Shown here: positions 50,037 to 58,796 of the stretch, piece after piece
Numbering within the stretch: the first letter of the stretch is position 1
Layout of the letters: every line of letters begins with the position of its first letter
Source: CALKWS01 sp048594865
Lineage (GTDB): Bacteria > Actinomycetota > Actinomycetes > Actinomycetales > Beutenbergiaceae
Assembly: GCA_048594865.1 (NCBI GenBank)
Contig: JBMDWZ010000076.1
Span: forward strand, 1-64,000
Reading direction: 5' to 3'
Length of the DNA stretch: 64,000 nt
The notes under the pieces: generated by a model
Seen by the model: the letters and a program-made list of their open reading frames with translations, nothing else
Told to the model about the DNA's origin: nothing
Database searches by the model: none
Made by a program: the position numbers and the translations under genes

Positions 50037-50936
50037 ATGAAGAACACCCGCACAACATTGATCGCAGTGGCTGCGGCTGGACTGCTCGCACTGTCCGCCT
50101 GCACCGCCGAACCAGGCGAGGACGACCCGGACAACGGCGGCGACACGGGCAGCGAAGACGGTGGCGGCGAGGACGACGGCGCTGACGACGGTGGCGAAGC
50201 CAGCGGCGACGGCGTGCGCATCGGCATCAAGTACGACCAGCCCGGCCTGGGTTACCAGGACGGCGGCGACTACACCGGGTTCGACGTAGACGTGGCCCGG
50301 TACGTGGCAGACAAGCTTGGCTACAGCGAAGACGACATCACCTGGGTTGAAGCCCCTTCGGCAAACCGGGAAACCATGCTGGAGAACGGCCAGGTCGACA
50401 TGATCTTCGCCACTTACTCCATCACCGAAGAACGCGACGAGGTCGTGGACTTTGCCGGCCCGTACTTCGTGGCCGGGCAGGACCTACTCGTTCGCGAAGA
50501 CGAAGACCGCATCGAGGGACCGGAGTCACTCGATGGCCTCAACCTGTGTTCGGTCAGCGGTTCCACCTCCGCTCAGCGCATCCAAGACGAATACGCCGAC
50601 CAGGTGGAGCTCATCGAGCAGCCCGGTTACGCCGAGTGCTTGGTGTACCTGCAGGGTGGCCAGGTTGATGCCGTCACCACCGACGACATCATCCTCGCCG
50701 GTTTGGCCGCCGATGAAGGCTCCGGCGCTTTCCGGGTAGTCGGAAACCCGTTCTCCGAGGAGAACTACGGCATCGGCATCCCCGAAGGCTCCGACCAGTG
50801 CGAAGCCATCAACGAAGCCGTGCAAGAGATGATCGATGACGGCTCCTGGGAGGAGTTCGTTACTTCGAACACCGACGGCACCGGCTACACGGCGAACGAC
50901 AGCCTGAACCCGCCGACCCTGGTCGACTGCGGCTGA
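50037..50936 (+). CDS. gluB: Glutamate-binding lipoprotein of the ABC transporter
   Basis: 299 residues. A lipoprotein signal peptide (about 1-22) ends in the lipobox LSAC with C22 as the lipidation site, so LspA in this window would process it. A very acidic Gly/Asp/Glu linker (about 25-55) tethers a type 3 periplasmic-binding domain with IGIKYDQPGLG, FDVDVARYVADKLG and VDFAGPYFVAGQDLL. AAGGAGAAAAG precedes the ATG. Specificity for glutamate is inferred from operon context. Confidence 0.92.
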   Translation: MKNTRTTLIAVAAAGLLALSACTAEPGEDDPDNGGDTGSEDGGGEDDGADDGGEASGDGVRIGIKYDQPGLGYQDGGDYTGFDVDVARYVADKLGYSEDDITWVEAPSANRETMLENGQVDMIFATYSITEERDEVVDFAGPYFVAGQDLLVREDEDRIEGPESLDGLNLCSVSGSTSAQRIQDEYADQVELIEQPGYAECLVYLQGGQVDAVTTDDIILAGLAADEGSGAFRVVGNPFSEENYGIGIPEGSDQCEAINEAVQEMIDDGSWEEFVTSNTDGTGYTANDSLNPPTLVDCG

Positions 50937-50944
50937 TTTGAGCG

Positions 50945-50981
50945 CGTGGCGGTTGGGTGGGTGATCCGCCCAACCGCCACG
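50945..50981 (+). terminator. Strong hairpin between gluB and gluC (attenuator or mRNA stabiliser)
   Basis: CGTGGCGGTTGGG (50945-50957) pairs perfectly with CCCAACCGCCACG (50969-50981), a 13-bp stem with an 11-nt loop, 8 nt after the gluB stop. No T run follows. It probably causes partial termination, so the binding protein is made in excess over the permeases. Confidence 0.7.
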
Positions 50982-51046
50982 ACGTCGTTTCCTCGGCCGA
51001 GCGTGGCCGTTTCCGGTGGTTGTTGAGCATCGTTAAGGAGAAGTGA

Positions 51047-51730
51047 GTGGAGTACCTCAGCCAGTTTTGGGAGGTGTTAAGTCGCTACGACATCGCAGGT
51101 GCCTACTGGACCAACATTCAGTTGGCCATCTTCGCGATTGTCTTTTCCCTGATCCTGGGACTCTTCCTGGCGGTCATGAGAATCTCTCCCGTGCCCTCCT
51201 TCAACGTCCTGGGTAGCCTGTACGTCACCCTGGTTCGCAACACCCCGCTGACGGTCTTCGTCGTATTCGCGGTGTTGGCCCTGTGGCCGGTACTGGGAAT
51301 CGAGTTCTCTTCCAGCTTCTCCACCAACTTTTTCTGGCTCGCGGTCCTGGCACTGTCGGTCTACCACGCCTCGTTCATGTGTGAGGCCTTCCGCTCCGGT
51401 GTTAACACCGTGCCCACCGGACAGGTCGAAGCCGCCCGGGCGATCGGCCTGGGGTTCGGCCCCTCGGTGCGGCTCGTGATCCTCCCCCAGGCGTTCCGTG
51501 GCGCGATCGCCCCACTGGGTAACACGGTCATCGCCCTCATTAAGAACACCACGGTCGCGGCCGCCGCCTCGGTTCCGGAGATCGCGGTGCTCATGCGCGG
51601 CATGATCGAGAACCACGGAAACTACGCCTTCATGATCTTCCTGACCGTGGCCGCCGGGTTCGTGATCTTGGTCATCCCGATCGGCCTGCTCACCACGTTC
51701 CTCTCTAGGCGTCTTGCGGTGTCCCGATGA
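51047..51730 (+). CDS. gluC: Glutamate ABC transporter permease
   Basis: 227 residues with about five transmembrane helices and the polar-amino-acid permease EAA loop (EAARAIGLGFGPSVRLVILPQAFR). Family motif LYVTLVRNTPLTVF is present near 60. GTG start with AAGGAG about 6 nt upstream. It overlaps gluD by 4 nt (ATGA). Confidence 0.93.
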   Translation: MEYLSQFWEVLSRYDIAGAYWTNIQLAIFAIVFSLILGLFLAVMRISPVPSFNVLGSLYVTLVRNTPLTVFVVFAVLALWPVLGIEFSSSFSTNFFWLAVLALSVYHASFMCEAFRSGVNTVPTGQVEAARAIGLGFGPSVRLVILPQAFRGAIAPLGNTVIALIKNTTVAAAASVPEIAVLMRGMIENHGNYAFMIFLTVAAGFVILVIPIGLLTTFLSRRLAVSR

Positions 51731-52650
51731 GCGCCCCCTCGGCCCTCTTCGACCAACTTGGTCCCAAGGGCAAACGCAACGTCCTGATCACCAACATTGT
51801 TGGGGCCCTGATCGGGATCGCGATCATGGCGATCGTGGTCCTTCAGTTCGCCGACAAGGGGCAGCTGGAGGGCCGCCTGTGGTCTGCGGCCCTCGATGGC
51901 CGTGCGTGGCAGTTCTACTACTTACCGGGACTGCAGAACACCTTGGTAGCCGCCGCCTACTCGGTAGTGCTGGCGCTGGTGTTCGGCCTACTGTTCGGTG
52001 TCGGCCGCCTGGCTAGCAACGCGGTGGTGAGGTGGCTGTGCGGCGCCGTGGTGGAGTTCTTCCGCGCGGTGCCCGTTCTGATCATGATGATCGCCGGCTG
52101 GTTGATCATCGCCCGGTCCGGACTGGTGGCCCCCGAGGACTCCCCGCTGATCGCCGTGGTGGCAGCCCTGACGCTGTACAACGGTTCGGTCATCGCCGAA
52201 CTCATCCGCTCCGGGGTCTACGGCCTTCCCAAGGGTCAACGGGAGTCCGCGCTGGCGATCGGGATGACCCGCGGGCAGTCGATTCGCACGGTGGAGTTGC
52301 CGCAGGCCATCATTGCGATGCTGCCGTCCTTGGTGAGCCAGTTCGTGGTCATCTTGAAGGACTCCGCACTGGGCGCGATCATCACCTACCGCGAACTGCT
52401 CGAGTCGGCTCGTCTGCTGGGCCGCGGTAGTCCGTTCCCGATGCTGCAGACCCTGCTGATCGCGGCGGTGCTGTTCATCCTCATCAATTACCTGCTGACC
52501 CGCGCCGCGGAGTTCGCGGCCCGTAAGGTCGGGGCCCGCACCTCGGGCAAAGCGAAGGCGGCGGCGCCCGCTGCCGCGATCGGGGCTTCGGCGGATACGG
52601 AGCCGAAGGCCGCTAGCAGGCAAGCGGGCGGGGACCCTGGCGGAACCTAG
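51727..52650 (+). CDS. gluD: Glutamate ABC transporter permease
   Basis: 307 residues. The permease domain has about six transmembrane helices, the VVEFFRAVPVLIMM motif and the EAA-loop region ESALAIGMTRGQSIRTVELPQA. A 40-residue Ala/Lys/Gly-rich cytoplasmic tail follows the last helix. It forms the heterodimeric channel with GluC. Confidence 0.93.
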   Translation: MSAPSALFDQLGPKGKRNVLITNIVGALIGIAIMAIVVLQFADKGQLEGRLWSAALDGRAWQFYYLPGLQNTLVAAAYSVVLALVFGLLFGVGRLASNAVVRWLCGAVVEFFRAVPVLIMMIAGWLIIARSGLVAPEDSPLIAVVAALTLYNGSVIAELIRSGVYGLPKGQRESALAIGMTRGQSIRTVELPQAIIAMLPSLVSQFVVILKDSALGAIITYRELLESARLLGRGSPFPMLQTLLIAAVLFILINYLLTRAAEFAARKVGARTSGKAKAAAPAAAIGASADTEPKAASRQAGGDPGGT

Positions 52651-52669
52651 GTGCCACTGAGTTGCAAGT

Positions 52670-52710
52670 AGGCGCCACCAATAGCACGACACGCAGGCGC
52701 CACCAATAGC
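52670..52710. repeat. Direct repeat AGGCGCCACCAATAGC, possible mobile-element end remnant
   Basis: The 16-bp sequence occurs at 52670-52685 and 52695-52710 (25-bp period). A GAACCTAGG also occurs on both sides (near 52643 and 52722). Closely spaced short repeats of this sort are found at the ends of some insertion sequences, but no transposase is present. Confidence 0.4.
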
Positions 52711-52872
52711 GGCAGATGGCCCGAACCTAGGGCGTTTCCTCGCCCAGTTCTTCCTCGCCGAGTATTAGCGCCTAAGGGTACAGATACCGCGCACGGTCAC
52801 CTGCCCACTAAAAAGCGAACATACCCTCATGCCACAGACACCCAATACGTCGATTCTCCAACTGAACTAGGT

Positions 52873-53127
52873 TCAGGAAAGAACCCGATAATGGAAGTGA
52901 TAAAGGCCGCTGCCGTGCCCCGACAAGTGGCAGGCCCCCACCACTATGTGGGAGTCGCTGTTCATGATCCTGCGTTCCTGCTGGCAGTCACCGATCGAAG
53001 ACGGTGCACTAGCCTGCCAACCGGCCGGAGGCGTGTCGGCTAATGCAACACCCGAACCTACGAACGCCAGCCCTACTGCTAGACCTAACGTGGCTGTAAT
53101 GGACGCTAACTTCTTTGTATTCTCCAT
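52873..53127 (-). CDS. Small secreted protein of unknown function
   Basis: 84 residues from the ATG at 53127 (a TTG at 53136 is the only upstream alternative). A short basic start (MENTKKLAS), a hydrophobic helix and the cleavage site VALA-D form a standard Sec signal peptide. The mature protein is about 54 residues with two cysteines (in IGDCQQER and GACHLSG), several histidines and a GSGLYHFHYRVLS end. I recognise no family. A TAGTTT hexamer 7 nt upstream suggests a leaderless message. Base composition is less GC-rich than the neighbours. Confidence 0.65.
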   Translation of the reverse strand: MENTKKLASITATLGLAVGLAFVGSGVALADTPPAGWQASAPSSIGDCQQERRIMNSDSHIVVGACHLSGHGSGLYHFHYRVLS

Positions 53128-53134
53128 AGTTGCC

Positions 53135-53140
53135 AAACTA
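53135..53140 (-). promoter_or_regulatory. Predicted leaderless -10 for the small secreted protein
   Basis: TAGTTT on the minus strand, 7 nt before the ATG at 53127. Confidence 0.4.
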
Positions 53141-53227
53141 ACACGGGCGATTTAAGCATGGCCGGTTAGCGGCCACTAATACACTCGTCGCCGCTATACC
53201 TCAAGGTGCGTCCCGACCAAAGGCTGG

Positions 53228-53797
53228 TCAGAACAGGTCGTCGCTAGGCTCGCCCTGTTCCTCTTCGCCGAGGATCTCGTTGATCAGGCGGTAACTCAGC
53301 GAGGGCGAGTAGCCCTTGCGCGCCAGCAAGCTCATCATCCGCTGGCGGCGTTTGTGTGGTTCCACGCCGGTGGTGGAGCGCGCCTTGCGACGCAGCAGTT
53401 CCCGGGCGGCGGCTTCTTCGTCGGCGGGGTCCACGGCGTCCAGCGCCGCCTGCGCATCTTCCTGCTCCACACCCTTACGGCGCAGCTCGTGAGCTAGCGC
53501 CCGGCGCGCGAGTCCGCGCTCGGACTGCCGGGTGCGCACCAGCATCGCTGCGTACTCGGCGTCGTTGATCAACCCGACCTCGGTGAGGCGGTCCAGAACC
53601 TTGTTCGCCACCTGTTCGGGAACGTCCTTCTTGGCCATCGCCTGCGCCAGTTGGGCGCGAGACTTCGGGGAGTTAGTCAGCAGCCGCAACGCAATATTGC
53701 GGGCGAAGGACTCGGCATCCGGTTCAGCGTCCTGGGCGGCCGCACCCGTGGCCGGGGGTTCATCCGCCCGGCCACGGGGAGCACGCGATTCGTGCAT
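53228..53797 (-). CDS. recX: Regulatory protein RecX
   Basis: 189 residues. Three-helix RecX repeats are seen: FARNIALRLLTNSPKSRAQL, GLINDAEYAAMLVRTRQSERG and LARKGYSPSLSYRLINEIL. RecX caps and inhibits RecA filaments. It follows recA by 15 bp and is surely cotranscribed. The N-terminal 28 residues are variable and the true start could be later. Confidence 0.94.
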   Translation of the reverse strand: MHESRAPRGRADEPPATGAAAQDAEPDAESFARNIALRLLTNSPKSRAQLAQAMAKKDVPEQVANKVLDRLTEVGLINDAEYAAMLVRTRQSERGLARRALAHELRRKGVEQEDAQAALDAVDPADEEAAARELLRRKARSTTGVEPHKRRQRMMSLLARKGYSPSLSYRLINEILGEEEQGEPSDDLF

Positions 53798-53812
53798 GGA
53801 AACTACGTCGGC

Positions 53813-54859
53813 TCAGAAGTCGACGGCGGCGACTTCTTCCTCGGGGACCGCCTCGAGCTTCACGCCGATTCCGAGCTTGGTCTTGATCTTGGATTCGATC
53901 TCTTCACCTAGCTCGGGGTTGTCCTTGAGGAACCGGCGGGCGTTCTCCTTACCCTGGCCGAGTTGGTCACCTTCGTAGGTGTACCAAGAACCCGACTTGC
54001 GCACGATTCCCTGCTCCACGCCGAGGTCAATGAGGCTGCCCTCGCGGGAGATACCCACGCCGTAGAGGATGTCGAATTCGGCCTGCTTGAACGGCGGGGC
54101 CATCTTGTTCTTCACGACCTTGACCCGGGTGCGGTTACCGACCGAGTCGGTGCCTTCCTTCAGGGTCTCAATCCGGCGCACGTCCAAGCGCACCGAGGAG
54201 TAGAACTTCAGCGCCTTACCACCAGTGGTGGTTTCGGGTGACCCGAAGAACACGCCGATCTTTTCGCGCAGCTGGTTAATGAAGATCGCAGTGGTGCCCG
54301 AGGAGGACAACGCGCCGGTGATCTTGCGCAGCGCCTGGGACATCAGCCGGGCCTGCAGACCCACGTGGCTGTCTCCCATTTCGCCCTCGATCTCCGCCTT
54401 GGGGACCAGGGCTGCGACCGAGTCGATGACGATGATGTCCAGCGCGCCGGAGCGGATCAGCATGTCCATGATTTCCAGGGCCTGCTCACCGGTGTCCGGC
54501 TGCGACACCAGCAGTGCATCGGTGTCCACGCCGAGCTTCTTGGCGTACTCGGGGTCCAGGGCGTGCTCGGCGTCGATGAACGCGGCAATGCCGCCGGCGC
54601 GCTGAGCGTTTGCGACCGCGTGCAGGGCCACGGTGGTCTTACCGGAGGACTCGGGGCCATACACCTCGATGACGCGGCCGCGCGGCAGGCCGCCGGTACC
54701 CAACGCCACATCGAGAGCAATGGAGCCAGTGGGGATGACCTCCACCGGCGGACGGGTGTCATCACCCAGACGCATCACCGAACCCTTGCCGTAGGCACGG
54801 TCGATCTGTCCAAGTGCGGCCTCGAGGGCCTTGGTGCGGTCTGCTACCGGAGCAGGCAT
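53813..54859 (-). CDS. recA: Recombinase RecA
   Basis: 348 residues from the ATG at 54859 with GAAGG 8 nt upstream. Walker A GPESSGKTTVALHAVA, Walker B IIVIDSVAALVP, loop L2 region INQLREKIGVFFGSPETTTGG and an acidic C-terminus. No intein is present. Strand exchange, and co-protease for LexA. A reading from GTG 54868 adds three residues but would leave the ribosome binding site inside the gene. Confidence 0.97.
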   Translation of the reverse strand: MPAPVADRTKALEAALGQIDRAYGKGSVMRLGDDTRPPVEVIPTGSIALDVALGTGGLPRGRVIEVYGPESSGKTTVALHAVANAQRAGGIAAFIDAEHALDPEYAKKLGVDTDALLVSQPDTGEQALEIMDMLIRSGALDIIVIDSVAALVPKAEIEGEMGDSHVGLQARLMSQALRKITGALSSSGTTAIFINQLREKIGVFFGSPETTTGGKALKFYSSVRLDVRRIETLKEGTDSVGNRTRVKVVKNKMAPPFKQAEFDILYGVGISREGSLIDLGVEQGIVRKSGSWYTYEGDQLGQGKENARRFLKDNPELGEEIESKIKTKLGIGVKLEAVPEEEVAAVDF

Positions 54860-55127
54860 AGTTTCCACCTTCTACGTTGTGGGCGGTTGGTCCGCCGGTT
54901 TCCTTGGGGCTGGTCTGTGCGCCGCCACCCTCTCCGGGTGCCGTGGGCGTGAATCGAAGGCTATGTCCGACCACTGACATCCATGATCGGCACCCTCCAC
55001 GGCTGTGGATGGAACCGTTCTTGTCCTCGATCTGTGGACAACAGTAAAAGAACGGGTGTTCTACGTAGGGACGCCGCGCCGCGACACGCCGAGCGGATTC
55101 TTTTCCTGCCCGCAGCACTTGGCTTTC
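54860..55127 (-). other. recA promoter and leader region
   Basis: 268 bp between the exporter permease stop and recA, without a supported gene. It contains a LexA-like box (55048-55063) directly before a TACTGT hexamer (55041-55046). This would give a leader of about 175 nt. Confidence 0.55.
55048..55063. promoter_or_regulatory. LexA (SOS) box of recA
   Basis: AAGAAC GGGT GTTCTA matches 9 of 12 bases of the SOS box and is itself a good palindrome (GAAC-N4-GTTC). Confidence 0.6.
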
Positions 55128-55898
55128 CTACTCGTAGAACAATCGCTCGATGCGCCTGGTCGCGGCCCAGAGCCCAAAGGCCCCCAGGGCAAGGAGATAC
55201 AGCACGTGCACGGCCAAGCCCGGGCCAACCTCACCGGTAGTCAACGACCGCACCAGGGCCACCCCGTGATACAGCGGCGTGGCCTGCACCAGCCACTGCA
55301 GCACCGGTAGGTAGGTGGACAGCGGGAAGAAGGTCGCCGAGAACAAGAACAACGGCAAGATCGCCAACTGCACGTAATCGGCGTCGTTCCAGGTGCGCAT
55401 GTAGGTGGTCGCCGCCATCCCGACCGCGGCAAAGGCGAAACCGATCAGGGTGCACGCCGGAATCGCCAGTACTGCCCACCAGGAGGTCACGAACCCAGCG
55501 ATCGAGGCGATGGCGAGGAATACCGTGGAGTACAGCCCGCCCCGCAGTAGCGCCCAGGTGATCTCGCCAGCGGCCACGTCACGCGCGCTCAGCGGGGTAT
55601 TGAGCACCGAGTCATACAGTTTGGCGTCTTTGAGTTTGCCGAAGACGTTGACGGTGGAGTCCATCACCGCGCCGTTCATCGCCGACGTCGCCATCATCGC
55701 CGGCGCCACGAACGCCGCGTAGGACATCTGCCTGCCGTCCACGTCGATCACCCCGACCAGCGCACCTAGCCCAACGCCTAAGGCGAACAGGTAGAACAAC
55801 GGCTCAAAGAAGCCCGAAACGAGCGTGAGCCACTGCTTCCCGGCGGCGGTGTAGTTGCGTTCGACCATCGCCCATGGCCGCGTCAGCGCCATGATCAT
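55128..55898 (-). CDS. ABC-2 type exporter permease (NodJ/DrrB-like), second of two
   Basis: 256 residues with six transmembrane segments; ABC-2 family features LYDSVLNTPLSARDVAAGE and FLFSATFFPLSTYLPVLQWLVQATPLYHG. The start ATG at 55898 shares one base with the upstream permease stop. With the other permease it probably forms a heterodimeric export channel. Substrate unknown; relatives export drugs, lipo-oligosaccharides or polysaccharides. Confidence 0.88.
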   Translation of the reverse strand: MIMALTRPWAMVERNYTAAGKQWLTLVSGFFEPLFYLFALGVGLGALVGVIDVDGRQMSYAAFVAPAMMATSAMNGAVMDSTVNVFGKLKDAKLYDSVLNTPLSARDVAAGEITWALLRGGLYSTVFLAIASIAGFVTSWWAVLAIPACTLIGFAFAAVGMAATTYMRTWNDADYVQLAILPLFLFSATFFPLSTYLPVLQWLVQATPLYHGVALVRSLTTGEVGPGLAVHVLYLLALGAFGLWAATRRIERLFYE

Positions 55899-56743
55899 CA
55901 GACCACCAACCGTCTGGTCAGCTGCCGCACCGCGAGCAGGTAGCCCACGATCACGATCGCGAGCAGCACGGCCAGGTGCAGAGCGATCCGCCACGGCTCA
56001 AGCCACTGGGCGGAGTCTGGTCCAAGACCGAAGGCTCTGGTGAGGGCTACCGCGTGCGTCAGCGGCGACGCCCAAGCCAGCGCCTGCAGCCCGGCGGGTA
56101 GTTGTTCGAGGGGGAAGAAGGTCCCAGAGAACAAGAACATCGGCATCAGAATGAAGCGCTGCAACACGTTAAACCCCGCCCCCTCCCCCGAGGACGTGGC
56201 CGAGTAGGCGAAGGTGCACGTGGCGAAACCCATACCGCACAACACCGCAACCGCCACGACGGCGATGGTCCCCCATCCGCTCATCGCACCCAGGGCGGTG
56301 GCGATGAGGGTGAAAGCCACCGCCACGGTCACCACCCGGATGGCGATGTAGACCAGTTGCCCGCGCACCAGATCGACCGCCCGCAAGGGGGTGGCGAGCA
56401 TCGCGTGATACGCACCGGTCCACTTGATCGGGGCCAGCACGCTGTAGGTCGCCTCGTTGGAGCCATTGAGCATGCATTGCGCGGCCACCAGCCCGGTGGC
56501 CACAAACGCCACATAGCTGACGCCCTCGATGGCGGTGCCCTGCGGGGAATCCAGCAGCGATCCCAGGCCGTAGCCCATGCCCACCAAGTACAACAGCGGA
56601 GCAAGGAAGGAACTGACGATCGTGGAGGGCCAGAACCGCCGGTAGCGCATCAACCAGTACGCGGTCACCGCACGCCACGGCGCTGATTGCTTGTGAACCC
56701 GCCTTGGCTCCAGGCTGGGGCCCACGTGCACCGGAGCGGTCAT
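55898..56743 (-). CDS. ABC-2 type exporter permease (NodJ/DrrB-like), first of two
   Basis: 281 residues, six transmembrane segments. It carries the same blocks as its neighbour (AMLATPLRAVDLVRGQ, then LFSGTFFPLEQLPAGLQALAWASPLTHAVAL), so the two arose by duplication. It overlaps the ATPase gene by 4 nt. Confidence 0.88.
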   Translation of the reverse strand: MTAPVHVGPSLEPRRVHKQSAPWRAVTAYWLMRYRRFWPSTIVSSFLAPLLYLVGMGYGLGSLLDSPQGTAIEGVSYVAFVATGLVAAQCMLNGSNEATYSVLAPIKWTGAYHAMLATPLRAVDLVRGQLVYIAIRVVTVAVAFTLIATALGAMSGWGTIAVVAVAVLCGMGFATCTFAYSATSSGEGAGFNVLQRFILMPMFLFSGTFFPLEQLPAGLQALAWASPLTHAVALTRAFGLGPDSAQWLEPWRIALHLAVLLAIVIVGYLLAVRQLTRRLVV

Positions 56744-57672
56744 TCGATGAGGCTTCGGCCGGTCAAGGTAAGGAACACGTCCTCCAGCGAGGCGCGCCGC
56801 ACCAGACTCGATTGCGGGTGCAGACCCCGGGCCGTCAACGTCTCCAGAGCACCATCGCCATCGTGCACGTACAGCAGCGTCCGGTCCGCAAGGACCTCCA
56901 CGCGTTCGGTGATCTGCCGCAGTTCATCGTTCACCTCGGCGCCGTCGGCGAACCGCAACTCCAGTACCTCGCGGGTGGCGTACTGCTCGATGAGCGCCCG
57001 CGGCGACCCGTGCGCCACGATCTTGCCGCCATCCATCACCACGAGCCGATCACAGAGCTGCTCGGCCTCATCCATGTAGTGGGTGGTGAGCACCTGTGTC
57101 ACGCCACGTCGTTTGAGTTCAAAGAGCCGCTGCCACAGGTTGTGCCGAGCCTGCGGGTCCAGCCCGGTGGTGGGTTCATCCAGTAACAGCAGTTGCGGGT
57201 CGTTGACCAGTGCTCGGGCGATCGTCAGGCGGCGCTTCATTCCGCCGGACAGCTTCTCCACCACCGAGTCGGCCTTGTGGTGCAGGTCCGCGAACTCAAG
57301 CAGCGGATCCACTCGGTCGCTAGCCTCCGAGCGGCTCAGCCCGAAGTACCGGCCGTAGATGGCCAGGTTCTGCCGCACGGTCAGCTCCAGGTCCAACCAG
57401 TCCTGCTGCGGCACCACCCCGAGAGCAGAGCGAATCTTCGCGCCATCGGTGGTGGGGTCGGCACCGAGCACGCTCAACTCACCGGAGGTGGGCATCGAGG
57501 TGCACCCGATCATCCGCATCGTTGAGGTCTTGCCCGCACCGTTGGGGCCGAGGAATCCGAAAAACTCCCCCTGCGCCACGTCCACGTCGATCCCATCGAC
57601 GGCGGTGAAGTCACCAAAGGACTTGGTCAGCGACCTCGCCTGGATCGGCGGCTGCGGGCTCCCTACCGCCAT
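56740..57672 (-). CDS. ABC exporter ATP-binding protein (NodI/DrrA-like)
   Basis: 310 residues. Walker A LGPNGAGKTSTMRMIG, signature LSGGMKRRLTIARALV, Walker B LLLLDEPTTGLDPQAR, H-loop LTTHYMDEAEQLCDRL, and a C-terminal accessory domain ending SLEDVFLTLTGRSL as in DrrA-type ATPases. The ATG at 57672 overlaps the stop of the kinase-like gene. All four genes from 58796 to 55128 form one coupled unit. Confidence 0.92.
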   Translation of the reverse strand: MAVGSPQPPIQARSLTKSFGDFTAVDGIDVDVAQGEFFGFLGPNGAGKTSTMRMIGCTSMPTSGELSVLGADPTTDGAKIRSALGVVPQQDWLDLELTVRQNLAIYGRYFGLSRSEASDRVDPLLEFADLHHKADSVVEKLSGGMKRRLTIARALVNDPQLLLLDEPTTGLDPQARHNLWQRLFELKRRGVTQVLTTHYMDEAEQLCDRLVVMDGGKIVAHGSPRALIEQYATREVLELRFADGAEVNDELRQITERVEVLADRTLLYVHDGDGALETLTARGLHPQSSLVRRASLEDVFLTLTGRSLIE

Positions 57673-58796
57673 GCGGGGTACCCCGGGAGGGCACGACCGT
57701 CGGGCCATTCGCGCAGTGCCCTGCGCAGCGCCTCATCGGCCGCGAGCGCCAGGTTCGGCAGGTCATCGGCCACGTGCTCAAGGACCCACCGCCACCGCTT
57801 CACCAGCAGTTGCCTGGCCGAGGGCGCGATCGCTCCGGTGGGTCCGATGCTGGGCCGGGCGGCTTGGGCCGGGGGCAGTAGCCACGCCCCGGAAGCCACA
57901 ATCCACAACACGATCGCGTGGCGTACCTGCGCCGGCCAGTTCGGGTCCTCGCCGAGGTCGGCGAACGTGCGGGCAGCGCCCTGCGTGAACGCCTGGAGCA
58001 TCGCATCTGTAAGCCCGCTCGGTGGGGTGAACACGCACCAACAGCTACTGAAGGGTTCCAAGGCGTAGGCGGCGTCCACCGCGATCGGTTTCAGGCTGGT
58101 GCCTTCACAATCCAGGAACCTCACCTGACCCTCGACAAACAGGGCGTTATCTGGGCAGGTGTCCCCCACCGACAACACGAGTCGGTCGGTTCTGCTCCAC
58201 AGCCCGCTGGCCGCTTCCTCCACCTCATCCAGCGCCGCAGCAGCGGACTTTACGCCCCAATCCGCCAGCGCCTGCAGACCCTGGCCCGGCAGCGCGGCTA
58301 TCTCCCGCCGGTTGCGTTCCTCGGCCTCCCCAAGCTCTCGTGACACCATCGCCACCGCACCGGCATCGGCGTCCACATGCTCACCCAACGCGCGAGCCCA
58401 CTGCAGGCATGCGTCCCACGCGGCCTGCGGGTCAGAGCCGGTGAGGAAGTCAGCGAGCGTCGGGGCGCCCCCCAGATCCTGCATGACGACGGTGGTGGCC
58501 TGTGGATCGTGCGCGAGCAGATCCGGGGTGCCGCGCAGGTAGGTCAGTCCGGCGTACTCGCGCAGATAGGCCTCGGCGGGGTTGTGCCCGGGGATGTCAC
58601 TGGGCACAAAGGACTTCACCACCACGCTGCTACCCCACGACGTCGGACCCTCAAGCACGCGATGGCGGCTCACTTGGGAACGGCGCGAGCCGCCCAAGTC
58701 GATTCCGGGCGCCAAGACCGCTTGAGAAAGCGTGGGTGGGGAGATGTCTGCACCGCTCAACGCTTCTTGCCCTTCTCCGGTTGCCGGTGGTGCCAA
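57663..58796 (-). CDS. Aminoglycoside-phosphotransferase-fold protein (kinase-like)
   Basis: 377 residues. The C-lobe motif SVGDTCPDNALF matches the phosphotransferase HGDxxxxN loop with the His replaced by Val, and LDCEGTS stands where the Mg-binding D-x-D/DFG strand is expected. The N-lobe has SSVVVKSF with a candidate ATP lysine. This is a plausible small-molecule kinase or a degenerate relative; the substrate is unknown. The ATG at 58796 overlaps DUF3046 by 40 bp; a TTG at 58760 overlapping the DUF3046 stop is an alternative start. Confidence 0.65.
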   Translation of the reverse strand: MAPPATGEGQEALSGADISPPTLSQAVLAPGIDLGGSRRSQVSRHRVLEGPTSWGSSVVVKSFVPSDIPGHNPAEAYLREYAGLTYLRGTPDLLAHDPQATTVVMQDLGGAPTLADFLTGSDPQAAWDACLQWARALGEHVDADAGAVAMVSRELGEAEERNRREIAALPGQGLQALADWGVKSAAAALDEVEEAASGLWSRTDRLVLSVGDTCPDNALFVEGQVRFLDCEGTSLKPIAVDAAYALEPFSSCWCVFTPPSGLTDAMLQAFTQGAARTFADLGEDPNWPAQVRHAIVLWIVASGAWLLPPAQAARPSIGPTGAIAPSARQLLVKRWRWVLEHVADDLPNLALAADEALRRALREWPDGRALPGYPAWR

